A stretch of DNA of 64,000 nt from Parietaria judaica (GCA_954871525.1 OX940862.1:38308232-38372231); one strand, 5' to 3'. Shown: positions 45,382-57,951, counted from the stretch's first letter. Numbers and translations: made by a program. The notes: a model not told the origin generated them from the letters alone.

Positions 45382-45451
45382 ATTCGCATTGAGACTGTAG
45401 ATTAGAATATTACTTAGACATATTAGCGGCCTAAGTATCCAGTATTTAGAT

Positions 45452-47036
45452 GTTTAAGTCAAGGTTAGCATTTTCGACGATTATCGCCGATTATCGGTCT
45501 TACCGATGTTTACCGGTAAGTTGGCGCTTATAACAGTTATCATTTTATAAGCTTTTCGACGATAATCGACCTTATCGATAAAACCTTCTCCAATCGATTA
45601 TCGGAAATTGTAGTGTAAAAATGAGGGTCTTTTCGGTTGATCTTGTGCTTTTCAGTGATAATCGTTTATGTGGCAAAAGTTTGCAAAGTTTTGTTTTAAG
45701 CATTTTTCACCGAATTTCTCTAATTTTTTTGAACTTTTGGGTATATTTAAGAGTTATAATCATAGATATATATGTTTCTTGCAATTTTTATTTGATATTT
45801 ACTGATTTTCACGATTTTGAGATGATTTGCATAAGTTACAAAAACAAAGATTTAGTTGTTCATGAGTTTTGTTTAGAAATGGATAAAGATTGGCATTTTT
45901 ATGATTTTGAGTTGTTTTTTTTTTTTTTGCATTTTTATGAATATATATTGATGAAAACTTGTTTCCATGACTTTATTTGTAATTATTTTGTTGGATTTAG
46001 ATTAAATATATCAGGATTACAATATTTTTTAGGTTTTTTTATGTAAAATGAAATTCATATATTTTTTTTAAGTTTTATAGTTATTTAATCAAAAATTTTA
46101 TGTATATAGTTGAATAATAAATTATTGAAATACTGGTCTTGCACTTCGGTCAATTTTTAGGCAGATTTGAGGTATAATTGGGATTTCTTAATAATTATGG
46201 GAAAAGTATTCAAAGTTTACTTTTTGTGATTTGTGAAGTAATCTATTAATATTTTGAGGTTTTTTTGTTTATTAAATATTTTTTGAAATATTAATCTGTT
46301 TTTTTGTTGTAGTTTATTTCAAAAATTTACGATAATTCGGTTTTCCTTATAACTGCGGCAATAGCATTACAAGTTTATCTTTCGTGTTTTGTGAGGTAAT
46401 CTTCTCATTTTTTTTGGTGTTTTCCTTTATTAAATATTTTTTAAATATTAATGTGATTTTTTTCTGTAGTTTATTTGCAGATTTGAAGGTATTTTAGTTT
46501 TTTTTCATAATTGCGGCGAAAGTGTTTGAAGTTTATCTTTCGTGATTTTTTAGGTAATGTACTCATTTTTTAGGTTTTTTCATTTATAAATATTTTTTGA
46601 AATACTAATCTGATTTTTTGGGGTAATTTGTTTGCAGATTTGACGATAGTTCAGTTTTTGTCGTAATTGCGGCAAAAGTCCTAAAGTTTATCTGCTCGTG
46701 ATTTCTCTATAATCTACTATATTAGACTATGTATTTGATAGTTGAGACTTGTTACACTATGTTATTAGTGTTTTAGATTTGAGTTTTTTGATGGAATTAT
46801 ATGTGTATGACTTTATGTATCTACATATGTTTGAATTTAAGGTATGATATTATAAAAATATTTTATAAGTTTTCCATCGAAAAGTATCGATAATCTGTCG
46901 ATAACCATCGAAAAGTGTCGCTAATCGGTAAGCTACAGTATTATAGGTTTTCCGTCGGTTGATCGGTAAGCTATCGATTAATCCGTCGAAAACGGTAACC
47001 GATTTATCGGTAAGTTCGATAAGTTGAACCTTGGCC
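45452..47036. mobile_element. First unit of a repeated hAT-like block (noncoding)
   Basis: It opens tcaaggttagcattttcgac and closes ...cgataagttgaaccttgg, so the ends form an imperfect inverted repeat of type CAAGGTT. Next to both ends lie many cgattatcg / tcggtaag motifs. The interior repeats the same leader seen in the second unit (45640-46030 matches about 47370-47740). An open frame at 45621-46046 is low-complexity and not called. Confidence 0.55.
46180..46720 (+). repeat. 157-bp tandem array, first block
   Basis: About four units; the marker a(t/c)tgcggcaaaag occurs at about 46194, 46352, 46510 and 46666, a spacing of 156-158 bp. Each unit also holds tttgtgaggtaat, ttattaaatattttttgaaatattaatctga and tttgcagatttgac, which resemble splice donor and acceptor sites. 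Confidence 0.85.
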
Positions 47037-47889
47037 AAGGTTCGACTTACCGACGATTATCGTCGGTAAGCGTCGATAATCGACCTTGCCCATACTCACT
47101 GATAAAAAATCCATACCATTAGTTGTCGTTTTGAACTTTATCGACGATTATCGGGAAAAGAGATAAATCTTTTCCAAGCGATTATCGCTTTTCTCAGTGT
47201 AAAAAACAAGCACTTATCCGTGAAATAAAAAAAATAATATTGGGGGGTATAAATAGATATTTTTCGACGGAAATCCATTCCAAACCCTAATTCTCCCTCT
47301 TTTCTCCGCCTCCAAGCCAATTCTTGGTGCTTCTCGCGATTATCGAACTGGTAAGCTCATGGATAATCCATTTTTTTACTTGTTTTCCACGATTATCAAC
47401 ATAATGGCAAAAGTATGTAAAATTTTTATTTACCCATTTTCACCGAATTTATTCAATTTATTTCAAACTTTTTGGTAGATCTAGGACTTATAATGGTTGA
47501 TGTATATGAATCATGCGTTTTTTCTTTGATATTTGATTATTTTCACGATTTTTAGAAGATTTGAATGAGTTCCAAAACTAAGAGTTCATTGTTCTTAAGA
47601 GTTATGTTTAGAAATAAGTAAAGATTGTTACTTTTGTAATTTTGAGATTTTTTTTGCATTATCGTGAATATATCTTGATTTAAAGTTGTTTCCATGGATT
47701 GATTTGTGATTATTTTGTTAGAGTTAAGTGAAATTCGGATTATTATCATTGTTAGGTAAAAGTATACAAAGTTTTGAAATTAGAACTTTGCTAAAAATAT
47801 AGTTTTACGTTTTTTTTGTTGATTTATGGTTTGAGGCAAAAGGATACAGAGTCTGTGAATTTTTAGGGATTTTTTGGTGAATTTTTGAG

Positions 47890-48730
47890 GCAGATTTGAT
47901 CCTTATTCGGGTTTTTTCAAAATTGCGGCAAAAGTTTTGAAGTTGATCTTTTGTCGTTTGTGAAGTATTCTACTCATTTTTTTGAGTATTTTTCGTTCAT
48001 TAAATATTTTTTAAAATAATAATATGATTTTTTGGTGTAATTTATTTTTAGATTTGACGAGAATTCGGCTTTCTTGATAATTTCGGCAGAAGTTATTGAA
48101 GTTTCTATTTTGTGATTTGTGAGGTAATGTACTCATTTTTTTGGGTGTTTTAATTTATTAAATATTTTTAAAAATATTAGTCTGAGTTTTTTGTGTACTT
48201 TTTTTTCCAGATCAGGAGGTTATTCGGATTTTCTCATAAATTCGGGAAAGTCATCCTAGTTTATCTTTTGCGATTTATGAGGTAATGTAATCATTTTATT
48301 GGTTGTTTTCATTCATGAAATATTTTTTGAAATATTAATCTGAATTTTTGATGTAATTTATCTTCAGAGTTGACGAAAATTCAAACTTCATCTTAATTGC
48401 GGCAAAACTACTCGAAGTTTTGGTTTCGTGATTTGTGAGGTTATGTACTCATTTTTTGGGGTGTTTTCATTCATTGTATATTTTTGGAATTATTAATCTG
48501 AGTTGTTGGTGTAACTTATTTTCAGATTTGACTGTTTTTCGGCCATTCACGTAATTGCGGCAAAAGTTATCCAAGTTTGTATTCTCGTGATTTATCCGGT
48601 AATCTACTTACTTTTCTTTCTTTTAGCTTTCATTAAATATTTATTTCTATGATAATTTATTATCTTGGTGAGATTTAATTTGTATTTTGAGGTAAAATTA
48701 TTTTTGACGGCAAAAGTACATAAAGTTTGC
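47890..48730 (+). repeat. 157-bp tandem array, second block
   Basis: About six units with the marker near 47922, 48082, 48240, 48396, 48554 and 48703. The array leads directly up to a TTTAG acceptor-like site at about 48779 and the decayed transposase ORF. Confidence 0.85.
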
Positions 48731-48785
48731 ATTCAATATATTTTTTTAACTATTTGCGTAATTTTTCTTCCTGTTTAGGTTGAAA

Positions 48786-49404
48786 ATGAGTTAGGATGAA
48801 CTTGCGAGGCAGCATTTCACTCCCTATGGGGATTCGAGCAATAATTCGTGTTTCAAGTGCAACTATTGTGGGAAAGAGATTAGAGGAGGCGGAATAACGA
48901 GAATGAAAAAACATTTGGCCGGCGTCGACAAGAACAAAAATGTCGCGCCGTGCACAGAGGTCCCCAACGACGTGCGTAACCTCATCAGGGAGTCTTTGCT
49001 GAGTACGCAAAAGAAGAAGCAGAAGAAACATGATATTGAGGTTAACATACGGGAGAATATTTTGCACAGCGTGGGCGATTCTTCCAGTGATGACGAGACT
49101 GCCCATGTGGACGTTGAAAAGGAAGTGGCAAGGGTAATGAAGAGAACACGTAAGGAGACATCGGCCCAACAATGGACAGAGGACCAGACAAGATGAGGCC
49201 CAAGTGCTTCCGGTCCCGCCACCGCCCCTGCATTGTTCGAAAGGCCTTCGAGAAAACAAAGAAGGGTCGACTTGATGTTTTTACCGAAGATCATTTTGAA
49301 GGTGGGCAAGGCGATAGCGAAATACCTGATCCACAAAAGGGTTCCGTGGTGCCACGCAGATGATCTTCACTTCCACAATATGTTGTTTTGCGTAGCCCAA
49401 ACAG
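48786..49404 (+). pseudogene. hAT transposase N-terminal fragment with BED zinc finger, decayed
   Basis: After ATG-AGT the third codon is TAG. Beyond it the frame stays open (ARQHFTPYGDSS, FKCNYCGKEIRGGGITRMKKHLAG) and gives a BED-type C2-H finger, then a Lys-rich stretch ending at 49196. A different frame then carries KVGKAIAKYLIHKRVPW and FHNMLFCVAQTG, the conserved hAT segment after the finger, up to a donor at 49404/49405. The catalytic RNase-H-like core and dimerisation region are missing. It is probably the ruined source gene of the surrounding CAAGGTT-type block. Confidence 0.7.
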
Positions 49405-49497
49405 GTAAATTAATTTATGATTTTATTTTTATTTCATTTTTAATTTCTGATTTCGTATTATTAATATTCGGGTAAACTGCGGCTAATGTACTCAATG

Positions 49498-50424
49498 TTT
49501 AATTTTCTGCTAATTATGTACCCAATGTTTACTTTCGGCGGCTAATGTACCTAATGTTTAATCCGTTAGATATTTTTGGGTTTTCCGTCAGTTGACCGTT
49601 AGAAAGTTATCCTCCTTTATATGTACACTTTTCGTATTTTTGACATAACTCACACATTTTTTGTCCAAATTTTATGAACGACCTATGGTTGGAAAGATAA
49701 GAGATATATCTACAACTTTGGTTTTTTAAGTTTTGTAAAATCAGTTTTAAAAAAAATACGAAATTTCAAGTACAACGTAAAACTGGACATTAGTTTAATG
49801 CAAAATATTTTTTCGAGCAAATTTTAATATACTTAATGACTTTTTATGATGAATGTTAAAAGTAAAAAGTTGTAGATAAATGTTTTATCTTTCCAACGGG
49901 TGTTTATTTATAAACGTTTGACAAAAAATGAGTGAGTTATGCCAAAAATATGAAAGATCATATCTTTCATATTTTTGGCATAACTCACTCGTTTTTTTAT
50001 CCAAAATTTATAAATAAACACACGTTGGAAAGATAAAACATTTATCTACAACTTTTTTCTTTTACGTTTCATCATAAAAAGTCATTAAGTCTATTAAAAT
50101 TTGCTCGAAAACAATATTTTTCATTAAACTAATGTCCAGTTTTACGTTGTACTTGAAATTTCGTATTTTTATAAAAATTATATTACAAAACTTAAAACGC
50201 AAAAGTTGTAGATCTATCTGTTATCTTTCCAACCATAGTTTGTGTATAAAATTTGGACAAAAAATGAGTGAGTTATGTCAAAAATACGAAAACTGTACAT
50301 ATAGAGGAGGATAACTCTCTAACGGTCAACTGACAGAATACCCAAAAATATCTAACGGATCAAACATTAGGTTCATTAGCCGCCAAAATCAAACATTGGA
50401 TACATAATCCTCAGAAAATCAAAA
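49498..50424. repeat. Near-perfect 0.93-kb palindrome (foldback element)
   Basis: The arms are about 49498-49958 and 49962-50424, separated by about three bases; the centre reads gccaaaaatatgaaagat then atctttcatatttttggc. Outer arms match as ctaatgttta(a/g)atccgttagata and its complement, with scattered mismatches. The left side carries an extra repeat of gcggctaatgtac(t/c)caatg at about 49476-49497. No ORF. It follows the transposase fragment. Confidence 0.93.
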
Positions 50425-50429
50425 TCGAA

Positions 50430-51565
50430 GGAAACTTTTTATATTTAAGTTTAACCAATTATATTGTTTATTTACTTAGTCTTCATTCACGAATAGAGAA
50501 CCTGCTCTCTCTTTCTCTTGAGTTGCTTTTTGTTGGGCGGAGTTAGCAATAAATGTGTTTTTAGGCATTGTGTTAAATAAAAAAGAAATTTGAATATGTA
50601 CTATTAAAGAAGATAAAGTTCTATAAGATATTTTCTTTACAACAAATAAAGAGTCTAACTGGGTCTATAACTGAATTTTAGACCCACTTTCGGTCCTAAA
50701 CAAGATTTTTAGTGTAAATGATTCTGAATCTATAAGAGATGATCTTTGTTTTTTAGTTTTAAAAAATCCAATTATAAAGTCTAGGCCATTTAAGAGTATA
50801 TGTATAATACAGAAGACTCTATTGTGTAGACCTGCCTATAATTATAATCAAAATACAGAGAGGTAAGTAATATTTTAATTTGAGCAAGGTCCAACACCTC
50901 ATGCAATTTTGTGGGCTTCCAAGGTTATAGGAATGATACTTGTGGAACTTTGGATTTGTTGCGATTAACGGTGAATTAAGTGTTTTACGAAATATTTAGT
51001 GGGGTAATTAACATAGTAATATATCAACTTGCAATATTATACACTAACTCTCCATGATAAAAAAGAATTCTTCAATAAATTATGTATTAAAATCACTTAC
51101 AATCATTTATTATAAGTATCGTCAATACTTAGCGTTAAAATTGAATTTGTTTATACCATTTTTTTTCATTGTGTCAATTTGTCATATAAATTTCATTTTT
51201 TTCCATTGTGTCAATTTGTCATATAAAAACGCAAAATTATTTATCTTAAATTTTAACCACCAATCTGAAATATTATCGAAGCCTTGTTAATGGTATGGTT
51301 AAAGTTAAATACAAAGTCCTTACTAATAGTGAGCCCATATCCAACGGTAATAAAGGAGGATCTAAGGGTAGGTCTTAGTTGATTGAGGATAGGTGACGTG
51401 GCGGAGTTCTATTGGCGGACAAGTTGTGGAGATTGATAACATGGCCCAGTTCTTACAAAGATATAATATAAGAGCCCAGTTTTAAAATAGAAAAACTTTT
51501 AAGAAATAACCCTTTTTATTTTATTATTTAAAACTTTTTATTACGAAGTCAAATTGAAATTTTTT
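50430..51565. other. AT-rich intergenic region
   Basis: No gene or element recognised. A short direct repeat (attgtgtcaatttgtcatataaa) occurs at about 51169 and 51207. Confidence 0.55.
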
Positions 51566-51569
51566 ATTT

Positions 51570-52020
51570 CATCAGCGAGCAAAAGTATGATCTCGCCCTT
51601 TTCAACTTACCACAAAAAAAATATAGAATTTAAAGAGGCGATATATTTTGAATGGCAAGATTTCTTGCGCTTTAAGTTTGAGCCTTTATCACTAGTATTA
51701 TTAAATTGTTTTATGTAATAAATAAAAAAATATTTAGACATATGATTCTTAATGAGACTTTAGATTAGAATATAACTTGGAGATATTAGCGACATAAATA
51801 ATAATTATTTAGATCTTAGTAATAAAATGAATGAAAATTGTATTGCATTATGTAAGTTACTAACCAATACGAGACATACACGAAATAAACAAAATAAGCA
51901 CAAGACATCCCAAAAATATTCGCATTGATCAGCTAGAGCTAATACAGAAGGAGCCATCATCGCGGCCATCAAACCAATAGGGAATTCCATACATCATCAT
52001 CTCGTTCGCAATCAAAATTT
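51570..52020. repeat. Mosaic of duplicated pieces
   Basis: 51570-51820 matches 43870-44108 joined to 45382-45430, without the hAT insertions. 51927-52000 matches the repeat at 27831. This is where copy B of the duplicated region begins. Confidence 0.7.
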
Positions 52021-52282
52021 ATGTCTCGTGTTAAGTTTTTATTTCGGCCATTAGTTTTTGTCTTGTTTTTTTGTTTCGGCCATTGATTTTTGACTCGTGT
52101 TAAGTACAAAATTTTTTCACGAATCTTTTCTTACTTTTTCTCGGTACCGGTTTCGGTTTTCAAAAAATAGGAAAATTTACAGCCAGAACTGGGAACCGGT
52201 ACCAAAAATAAAAATCCCGAATTTTTGGGATATGTACCAAAAACAACTAATTTCCTGGTTCTCGGTTCTGCTTTCACCCCTA
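52021..52282. mobile_element. Truncated hAT element, relative of 28943-29698
   Basis: Matches the right third of the 756-bp element, down to the terminus gctttcacccctac. The left end is missing and no target duplication is seen. Confidence 0.75.
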
Positions 52283-53161
52283 CTTCTTTGTACTAGATTT
52301 ATTCAATTTTATTTTTATCGTGATAAGTTTTTTTTTAAAAATAAAGTAAAGTAAGTCATGCTTTAAGCTCCCGGCGTAGTCATATTTAGATTTTTGAAAT
52401 TTGAGATATACCACAGATAAAAAGTAGTTTGTGGTACTTTGGCCGGAACAGAAATGCTTGGCGAAGGTCAAAATTTTTCTTCTTTACTTGGGGTCAAAAA
52501 TTGAGTCCAACTCAAGCTCTAAATGAGACCCGTAACTAGCCCAGATGCTAACCCTAACCCAAGCCCTAATCTGAGCTTACCGGAAGCCTAAAGTAGCCTA
52601 AATCAAGCTCAAAATTAAGTGCAAATCTGAGCCCACTAGCAGCCCAAATCAACCCAATTTAAGGCTTGGCCTAGGCCCAACCCCAAACCCAAGCCCAATT
52701 AGCATCACCCGTCTCCTAATGAAACTTGGGCATCAGGCCAGCCCCTGGGCCTGAGATGGCCTGTAGGTCAGCCACTGTTCCCCGGCTCGACCCATGCTCA
52801 ATCTCGAGCTGCCTGGCCCGAGATAGTTGATTGTTTTTTTTAGTATCTTTAAATAAATACGAAAGGAATTCAATTGGGCCAACCTCAAGCCCAGTTGAGC
52901 CCAAACCCAATAAAGCTTCAGCCGTCTCTCAATATCCAAATTAAACCTGGGAAACAGGCGGGGCCACGAGCCTCAGGTGACACGTGTGTTAACCACCGTG
53001 CAGCCTGCCTGGCTCGACCCGAGCTCCATCTCAGGCTGTTCGGCCCGAGATAGTTATTTTTAGTTTAAACTTTAAAGTATATAAAAAATGCATCGGTCCG
53101 CGGGGCCACTGCCAGCCTCAGCCGCCCGGAAATGCCCGAGACCGAATCTTTCCAAAACCGA

Positions 53162-53740
53162 GCACTGCTCTCTGCTTCACAACCTGCGTAAGCGAATCCT
53201 CTCATCACCATTTCCCAAGAACAAACCTTCCTTCTTCCTCTGTTTCATGGCTACGACTTGATTCCCGAACCTTTTGGAGTGATTTCAGCTACTTTTTCAG
53301 ATTGTGTCAGAAGAGTTGTGGAGAAGCGAGGGCCATGCCAGAGCTTCGTCTACGGCATTCTCTGTCGGAGTCACTCGCGAGCGGAGAAAGAAACTGCAAT
53401 GTCGACGTCTACGTCTACGGCATGCCCTGCAATGTCGACGATCGGGGTTTAAGGCCGAAAGACGCTGCGGTTGGCGATGCTCCTCGAGCTTCCTCGAGCT
53501 TCGGTGCTGGTGCTAGGGTTTCGAAGTACAGCTCTGACGATGAAGACGTGTCGGGCGATAGTAGGTGGAAGCTGGAGCTCGCATGGCTCACCAAAGCTCT
53601 TGAACCAGCTCTACAAGTCTGTCGCTGGGCTTTGCCAACAGGTTCCTTTATGCGATTCTTTGAGTTTTCGGTTCAAATTTCCGACATGATTATTTGCGAG
53701 AGAGTTGATCTTCTCAATATATACAAGAGTTTCTCTTGAC
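53162..53740 (+). pseudogene. Broken copy of the lipase 5' exons
   Basis: Partner of 30100-30660. About 75 bp that contain the start codon and most of exon 1 in copy A are missing. In exon 2 a 35-bp net insertion near 53391 shifts the frame and brings TAA at about 53450. The later part (WKLELAWLTKALEPALQVC) and the donor after it are preserved. The retrotransposon at 53842 begins in the following intron. Confidence 0.85.
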
Positions 53741-53841
53741 CAAGTGCTAAGTGAAGAGAAAAACTAGAAAGTTTATAAGAAATACTTGGCTTCGAGGATA
53801 GGCTTTAGTAAACTTTCATACGGGTGCGGTTTTATATGAAA

Positions 53842-54524
53842 TATTGGAAAAAAATGTTTCTGTAAATGAAATTCAAAACTGCATTAAGTGGAAATCAAGA
53901 TAAATTTTCTAAACGTTTTTTGCAGTAAATGGATTAAATGTCCTATTTAATTTCTAAACGTTCAGAAACGGTTCAGCAAAGATTTGCATGGCAATAACTA
54001 CAAAAAAACGTTCTGAAATGATTTTAATGAAAATCAATACTGAAACGTTATTGAGTAAATGCATAATCTCCATGTTCATCTATAAATTGGGAGCTCATCG
54101 GATTTCATTCGACACACCAAGCAAACCTTATTTTTGAACTTCTCAGAGATTCTCTCCGAGCTTTGCACTTCTGTTTTCACTCCGTGCGAAGCTCAAAATC
54201 ACTCTATTTTATATATATATATATATACCTGGGTTGAGGTCTTTGCGAGTTCGGTTCGCCGTTGCGGTGACAACGGTTGCGCCGTTTTATCCTGGGAGGT
54301 GACGCAGTCCGGTAGCGGAGGCGAATCGCTTTAAGGAAAGCGTCCTAGACGTGACTCGGTACGATCTCTTTTACCTCATTATCACAAGGAATATTGCTTG
54401 GTGCAAGAGTTCGGATCTTCATCAATTCTTCTGGTACTTTCTTTCTTAAATATTTCAAAACTTCTTCTTCATACATGTACTCGTAGAGTTGATTTTAACA
54501 ACAATCTTAAAGCGATTCTTCTAC
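53842..54524 (+). repeat. Left LTR of the second copia-type element
   Basis: Pairs with 60851-61526 up to gcgattcttctac. Identity then stops, although the left copy continues through a hairpin (about 54446-54560). The true LTR end may therefore lie further right and the right LTR may be cut short. Confidence 0.75.
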
Positions 54525-55133
54525 GAGTATAATAAAGAAGAAATTTTGAAAGTTTCAGAAAAGAAAATTTTCTTTCTCCGTCATGGAACTCTCTGGTTAT
54601 ACTTTGAAAGACAGATAGATAATTTGTTCTTGTTTATGAGAGAGAGAGAGAGTCGGTTTCAAGGTTTAATTTCCTTCCCGTTGTGGTTTCTCTGTTCATG
54701 ATGTGAAAAGTCTTATATTCTGTTTATTGTGTACACGTTATATTTCTGATATTTGGTTTCTCGAGACGTGTAATCTTTAAAGGTTAATCATGCTTTATTT
54801 TTAATTTTTTTTATATAGGTTATTAGACTCATTCGCTTACACATTTCAGTACAAGTTGGATGTATGTAGAGTATGTTCTCTGTCAGTAGTTGTGCAATGA
54901 TGCATTGAAAAAGAATATCATAATAATATATTTTTATCTGTTTCTTCTCTAGTCGAGATATGACAATTCTGACATACTTTTGTTATATATATATGTCAAA
55001 TGCAATAGTCTAGTCCAGCTGTCTTTGTTTTTGTTTTTTTTTTTATGCTATCAAGAGTGATTTCAAATAAATTATATTATATGATGGTAATTGTAATGTC
55101 GTTTGTTATTATACAAGTATACATAGATAGTAG

Positions 55134-56914
55134 TGTTGGACATGTGTGTCCTTAAACAAGATATTTTATCCCTTTGTAAAAGATTATGACAAGTCGTTGA
55201 ATAAAGATGATGCTTATTATGATAATCTTATTATAGTTTCTGGTAGAGTAAAATAGAATGTTTGATTCCTTAGTTCATGAAGGATGCAATTATGTTATTA
55301 TTATCACAATAGAGTCAATGTGAGGAAGAATTAATAATCATAATAAATGAACTTAAAATGTCCGTTACCTGATCAACTGGGTGGGAGCCCATTAATCGTA
55401 TAAGGTCATTAATGTGACTAAGTGATAATCCTATTCTGGATTTTGTGTGTGTCACACTCACTAGAAGAGCATTAAGTATGAACTGTCTTCATACTGGACT
55501 GGACCTGACTTAAACTCCGGAAGTTATCATATAAGACCGTCACTGATACCTTGGAGTTGAGTCACTAGTAGATGATCAAATGGATATTCGATCTAAGTCC
55601 TGAGTGATCTTGAGTCCAAGCTGTTGACTTGATTGTTCTTTGATTTAACCGTTAAAGAATACGAAATATTACCGCTGTTCCCAACACTATTATTTTGGGA
55701 ACATGAAAGTCAGCAGTAAGGGTAGCTTGGTCATAGACATGGGCATCACACAGCTCTCTTTAGAGTGATGACAATTTCCCTTGATTGTCGGTGGTGAGAA
55801 GTGAGAGATACCCATGCGCAACTTATGAATCGAAACCATAAGTGGGTTACTCATGATATTACTGACTGAGTCAAGGATGAAAAATACAATGAGGGGCATA
55901 ACGGTAAAAACCGCCTGCTCATTTATGAATCATCAAGTGAAAGATCAATAACCCGAATTTGATTGTATCAATTGACACCCTGCTATTATAAAGGGAATAA
56001 TATATACCATATCATTAAAGAGTGCAACCTCGGGTCTATAGTGGAATCACTTCGAGGTTTGACGAACAACTAGCAGTTCGTTGGAGCTTAAGTGATACGG
56101 GTCCATGGTCCCCAGGATAGCTCCGTAACGGATGATACGTACGTGATTAAAATACATTCTGGATAATGTTTAATCATTTGGCTTGACTTATAAAACTGAA
56201 AGGTCTGTGTCAGACATCAGATAGTTTTATCGTTGGCGTGGCAAAAGTATCATATTTTGGTACACGAAATTAACTGACAAAAATAAAGTTAGAATTTAGA
56301 TTTTCTATCAGTACCATGTTGTTGGAAATTAAATTCTAAGCAGCTTTGCTTTTTGAACCAAGTCATTTCGACTTACGGTTAGTGATTTATGGATTTTCTA
56401 AGTTTGTGATCGGTTCGATAAACTTTGAAATTAAATCACATGTCACGAATTTAAATGATGGTGTGGCACCATGACATTTTTATGTGTGATATTGAGATCA
56501 GGATTTATTAATATAATTTAATTATTTGGATTTAATTATTAATATCTTATTAATAATTAATTAATAATTAATAGATTTATATTAATAAATGAAAAATATA
56601 TATTTATATATATTAATATGTGTAAATTCGAATTAGGGTTTGTTATATGAAACCCTAGTTAAAATTCGAATGGCATGATTTGGTATTTCTATATTTGCGG
56701 CATAAGTACCAAATGTTTTGGTATTTTGGCAAATCCCTAAAATCAATATTATCCATTGGATCGGTTATGATTTAGTATCAACCGTTGGATTAGGATATTG
56801 ATAAATTCAAAATTAATGACTTGGCGACCAAGTTCTATTTTTCGAATTTGATTAATTAATTATATCCGTTAGATCGGTCTAAGATTTAATCTTTACCGTC
56901 GGATTGAAAATTGA

Positions 56915-56946
<32 letters not shown>

Positions 56947-57877
56947 TCGAATTATGTTTAAGGATAAATTCGAAAGAAATGTTTTTAATAAATCTATTTA
57001 TCCTAAACTTATTTGATCCATTAGATCGGTTTTAAGAATCATCTCAACCGTTGGATCTAGATAATAATGATTCGAATTTTATATATATGTATATTATAAT
57101 TCGAATTTTATGATGATAAGAAGATAAGATTGGATTTTTGATTTATCTAAATATTTCTTATTTAATTAAATCCCTAATTAATTATATCCATTGGATTTAG
57201 ATGAGATTAAATCTGGACCATTGGATTAAGATAATTAATTATATTTAATTAATGAAATTCGAATTTAGGGAGGGAATATCTCCAATTCGGTTACAGTTTT
57301 GAGCCTATAAATAGGAGGCTCATTCTACACATTTTTCACACCTTTCCCCAGAGAAAAATTCGAACTCTCCCTCTTCCTCAGGGTCTGCGAATTTTCTCTC
57401 TGATCTCTTTCTTCTAGTTCGGCTTAGGAGACTATTTCTCCGGAAGCTTAAAAAGAACCATCAGTTAAAGTTTTGCGACGGAGTCCTGCCGGCGAAGCCC
57501 ACGCTTCGGTACGAGGATTCCAGGAGAATATCCCGGAAGATCACGGGAGATTCCCTCAGCACCGGCGGAGCCCTGCCCGATTCAGAGCGCGCAGCCGGAA
57601 ATCGTCAACGAGGTACGGCCTTATGCATTGGGTTAATAAATGCAAACATTTACTGCTTTCTATTTATTTCCTAATATGACTAGTTTATTAATAATGAGTT
57701 ATGAATATTCAATTGCATAATATTTATCAGATCTTGGGATATGGTTATTATCCGATATTCGGATCGTTATACGGATAACAAGTTTTGCCGCTTTAAAATA
57801 ATTTTTAAATGTTACCCGGACGGTTCGGAGGTATAAATCGAGATAATTATATGGAATCCGAGACGTGATTTCCAACA
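55134..57877 (+). mobile_element. Solo LTR, 2.74 kb, copia type
   Basis: Starts TGTTGGACATGTG, ends TTTCCAACA and is flanked by a perfect 5-bp duplication AGTAG (55129-55133, 57878-57882). TATA box tataaata at 57306-57313, followed by a pyrimidine-rich leader. There is no internal region, so it arose by LTR-LTR recombination. It inserted into the internal part of the 53842-61526 element. Confidence 0.92.
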
Positions 57878-57951
57878 AGTAGTCAGTGAGATTCTTTACC
57901 CAATTTCTTTTAAGTGTCTTTTAATCTGATTTAGTAAGAAAGTATAAATAT

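Noticed and set aside
45621..46046. 141-residue ORF rich in Phe, Tyr and Ile
   Set aside because: Low-complexity AT-rich reading through a repeated noncoding leader; the duplicate at 47370-47740 does not keep the frame.
55129..57900. Reading agtagtcagtgag after ttccaaca as a primer site of the second copia element
   Set aside because: The first five bases are the AGTAG target duplication of the solo LTR, which is matched on the left side.
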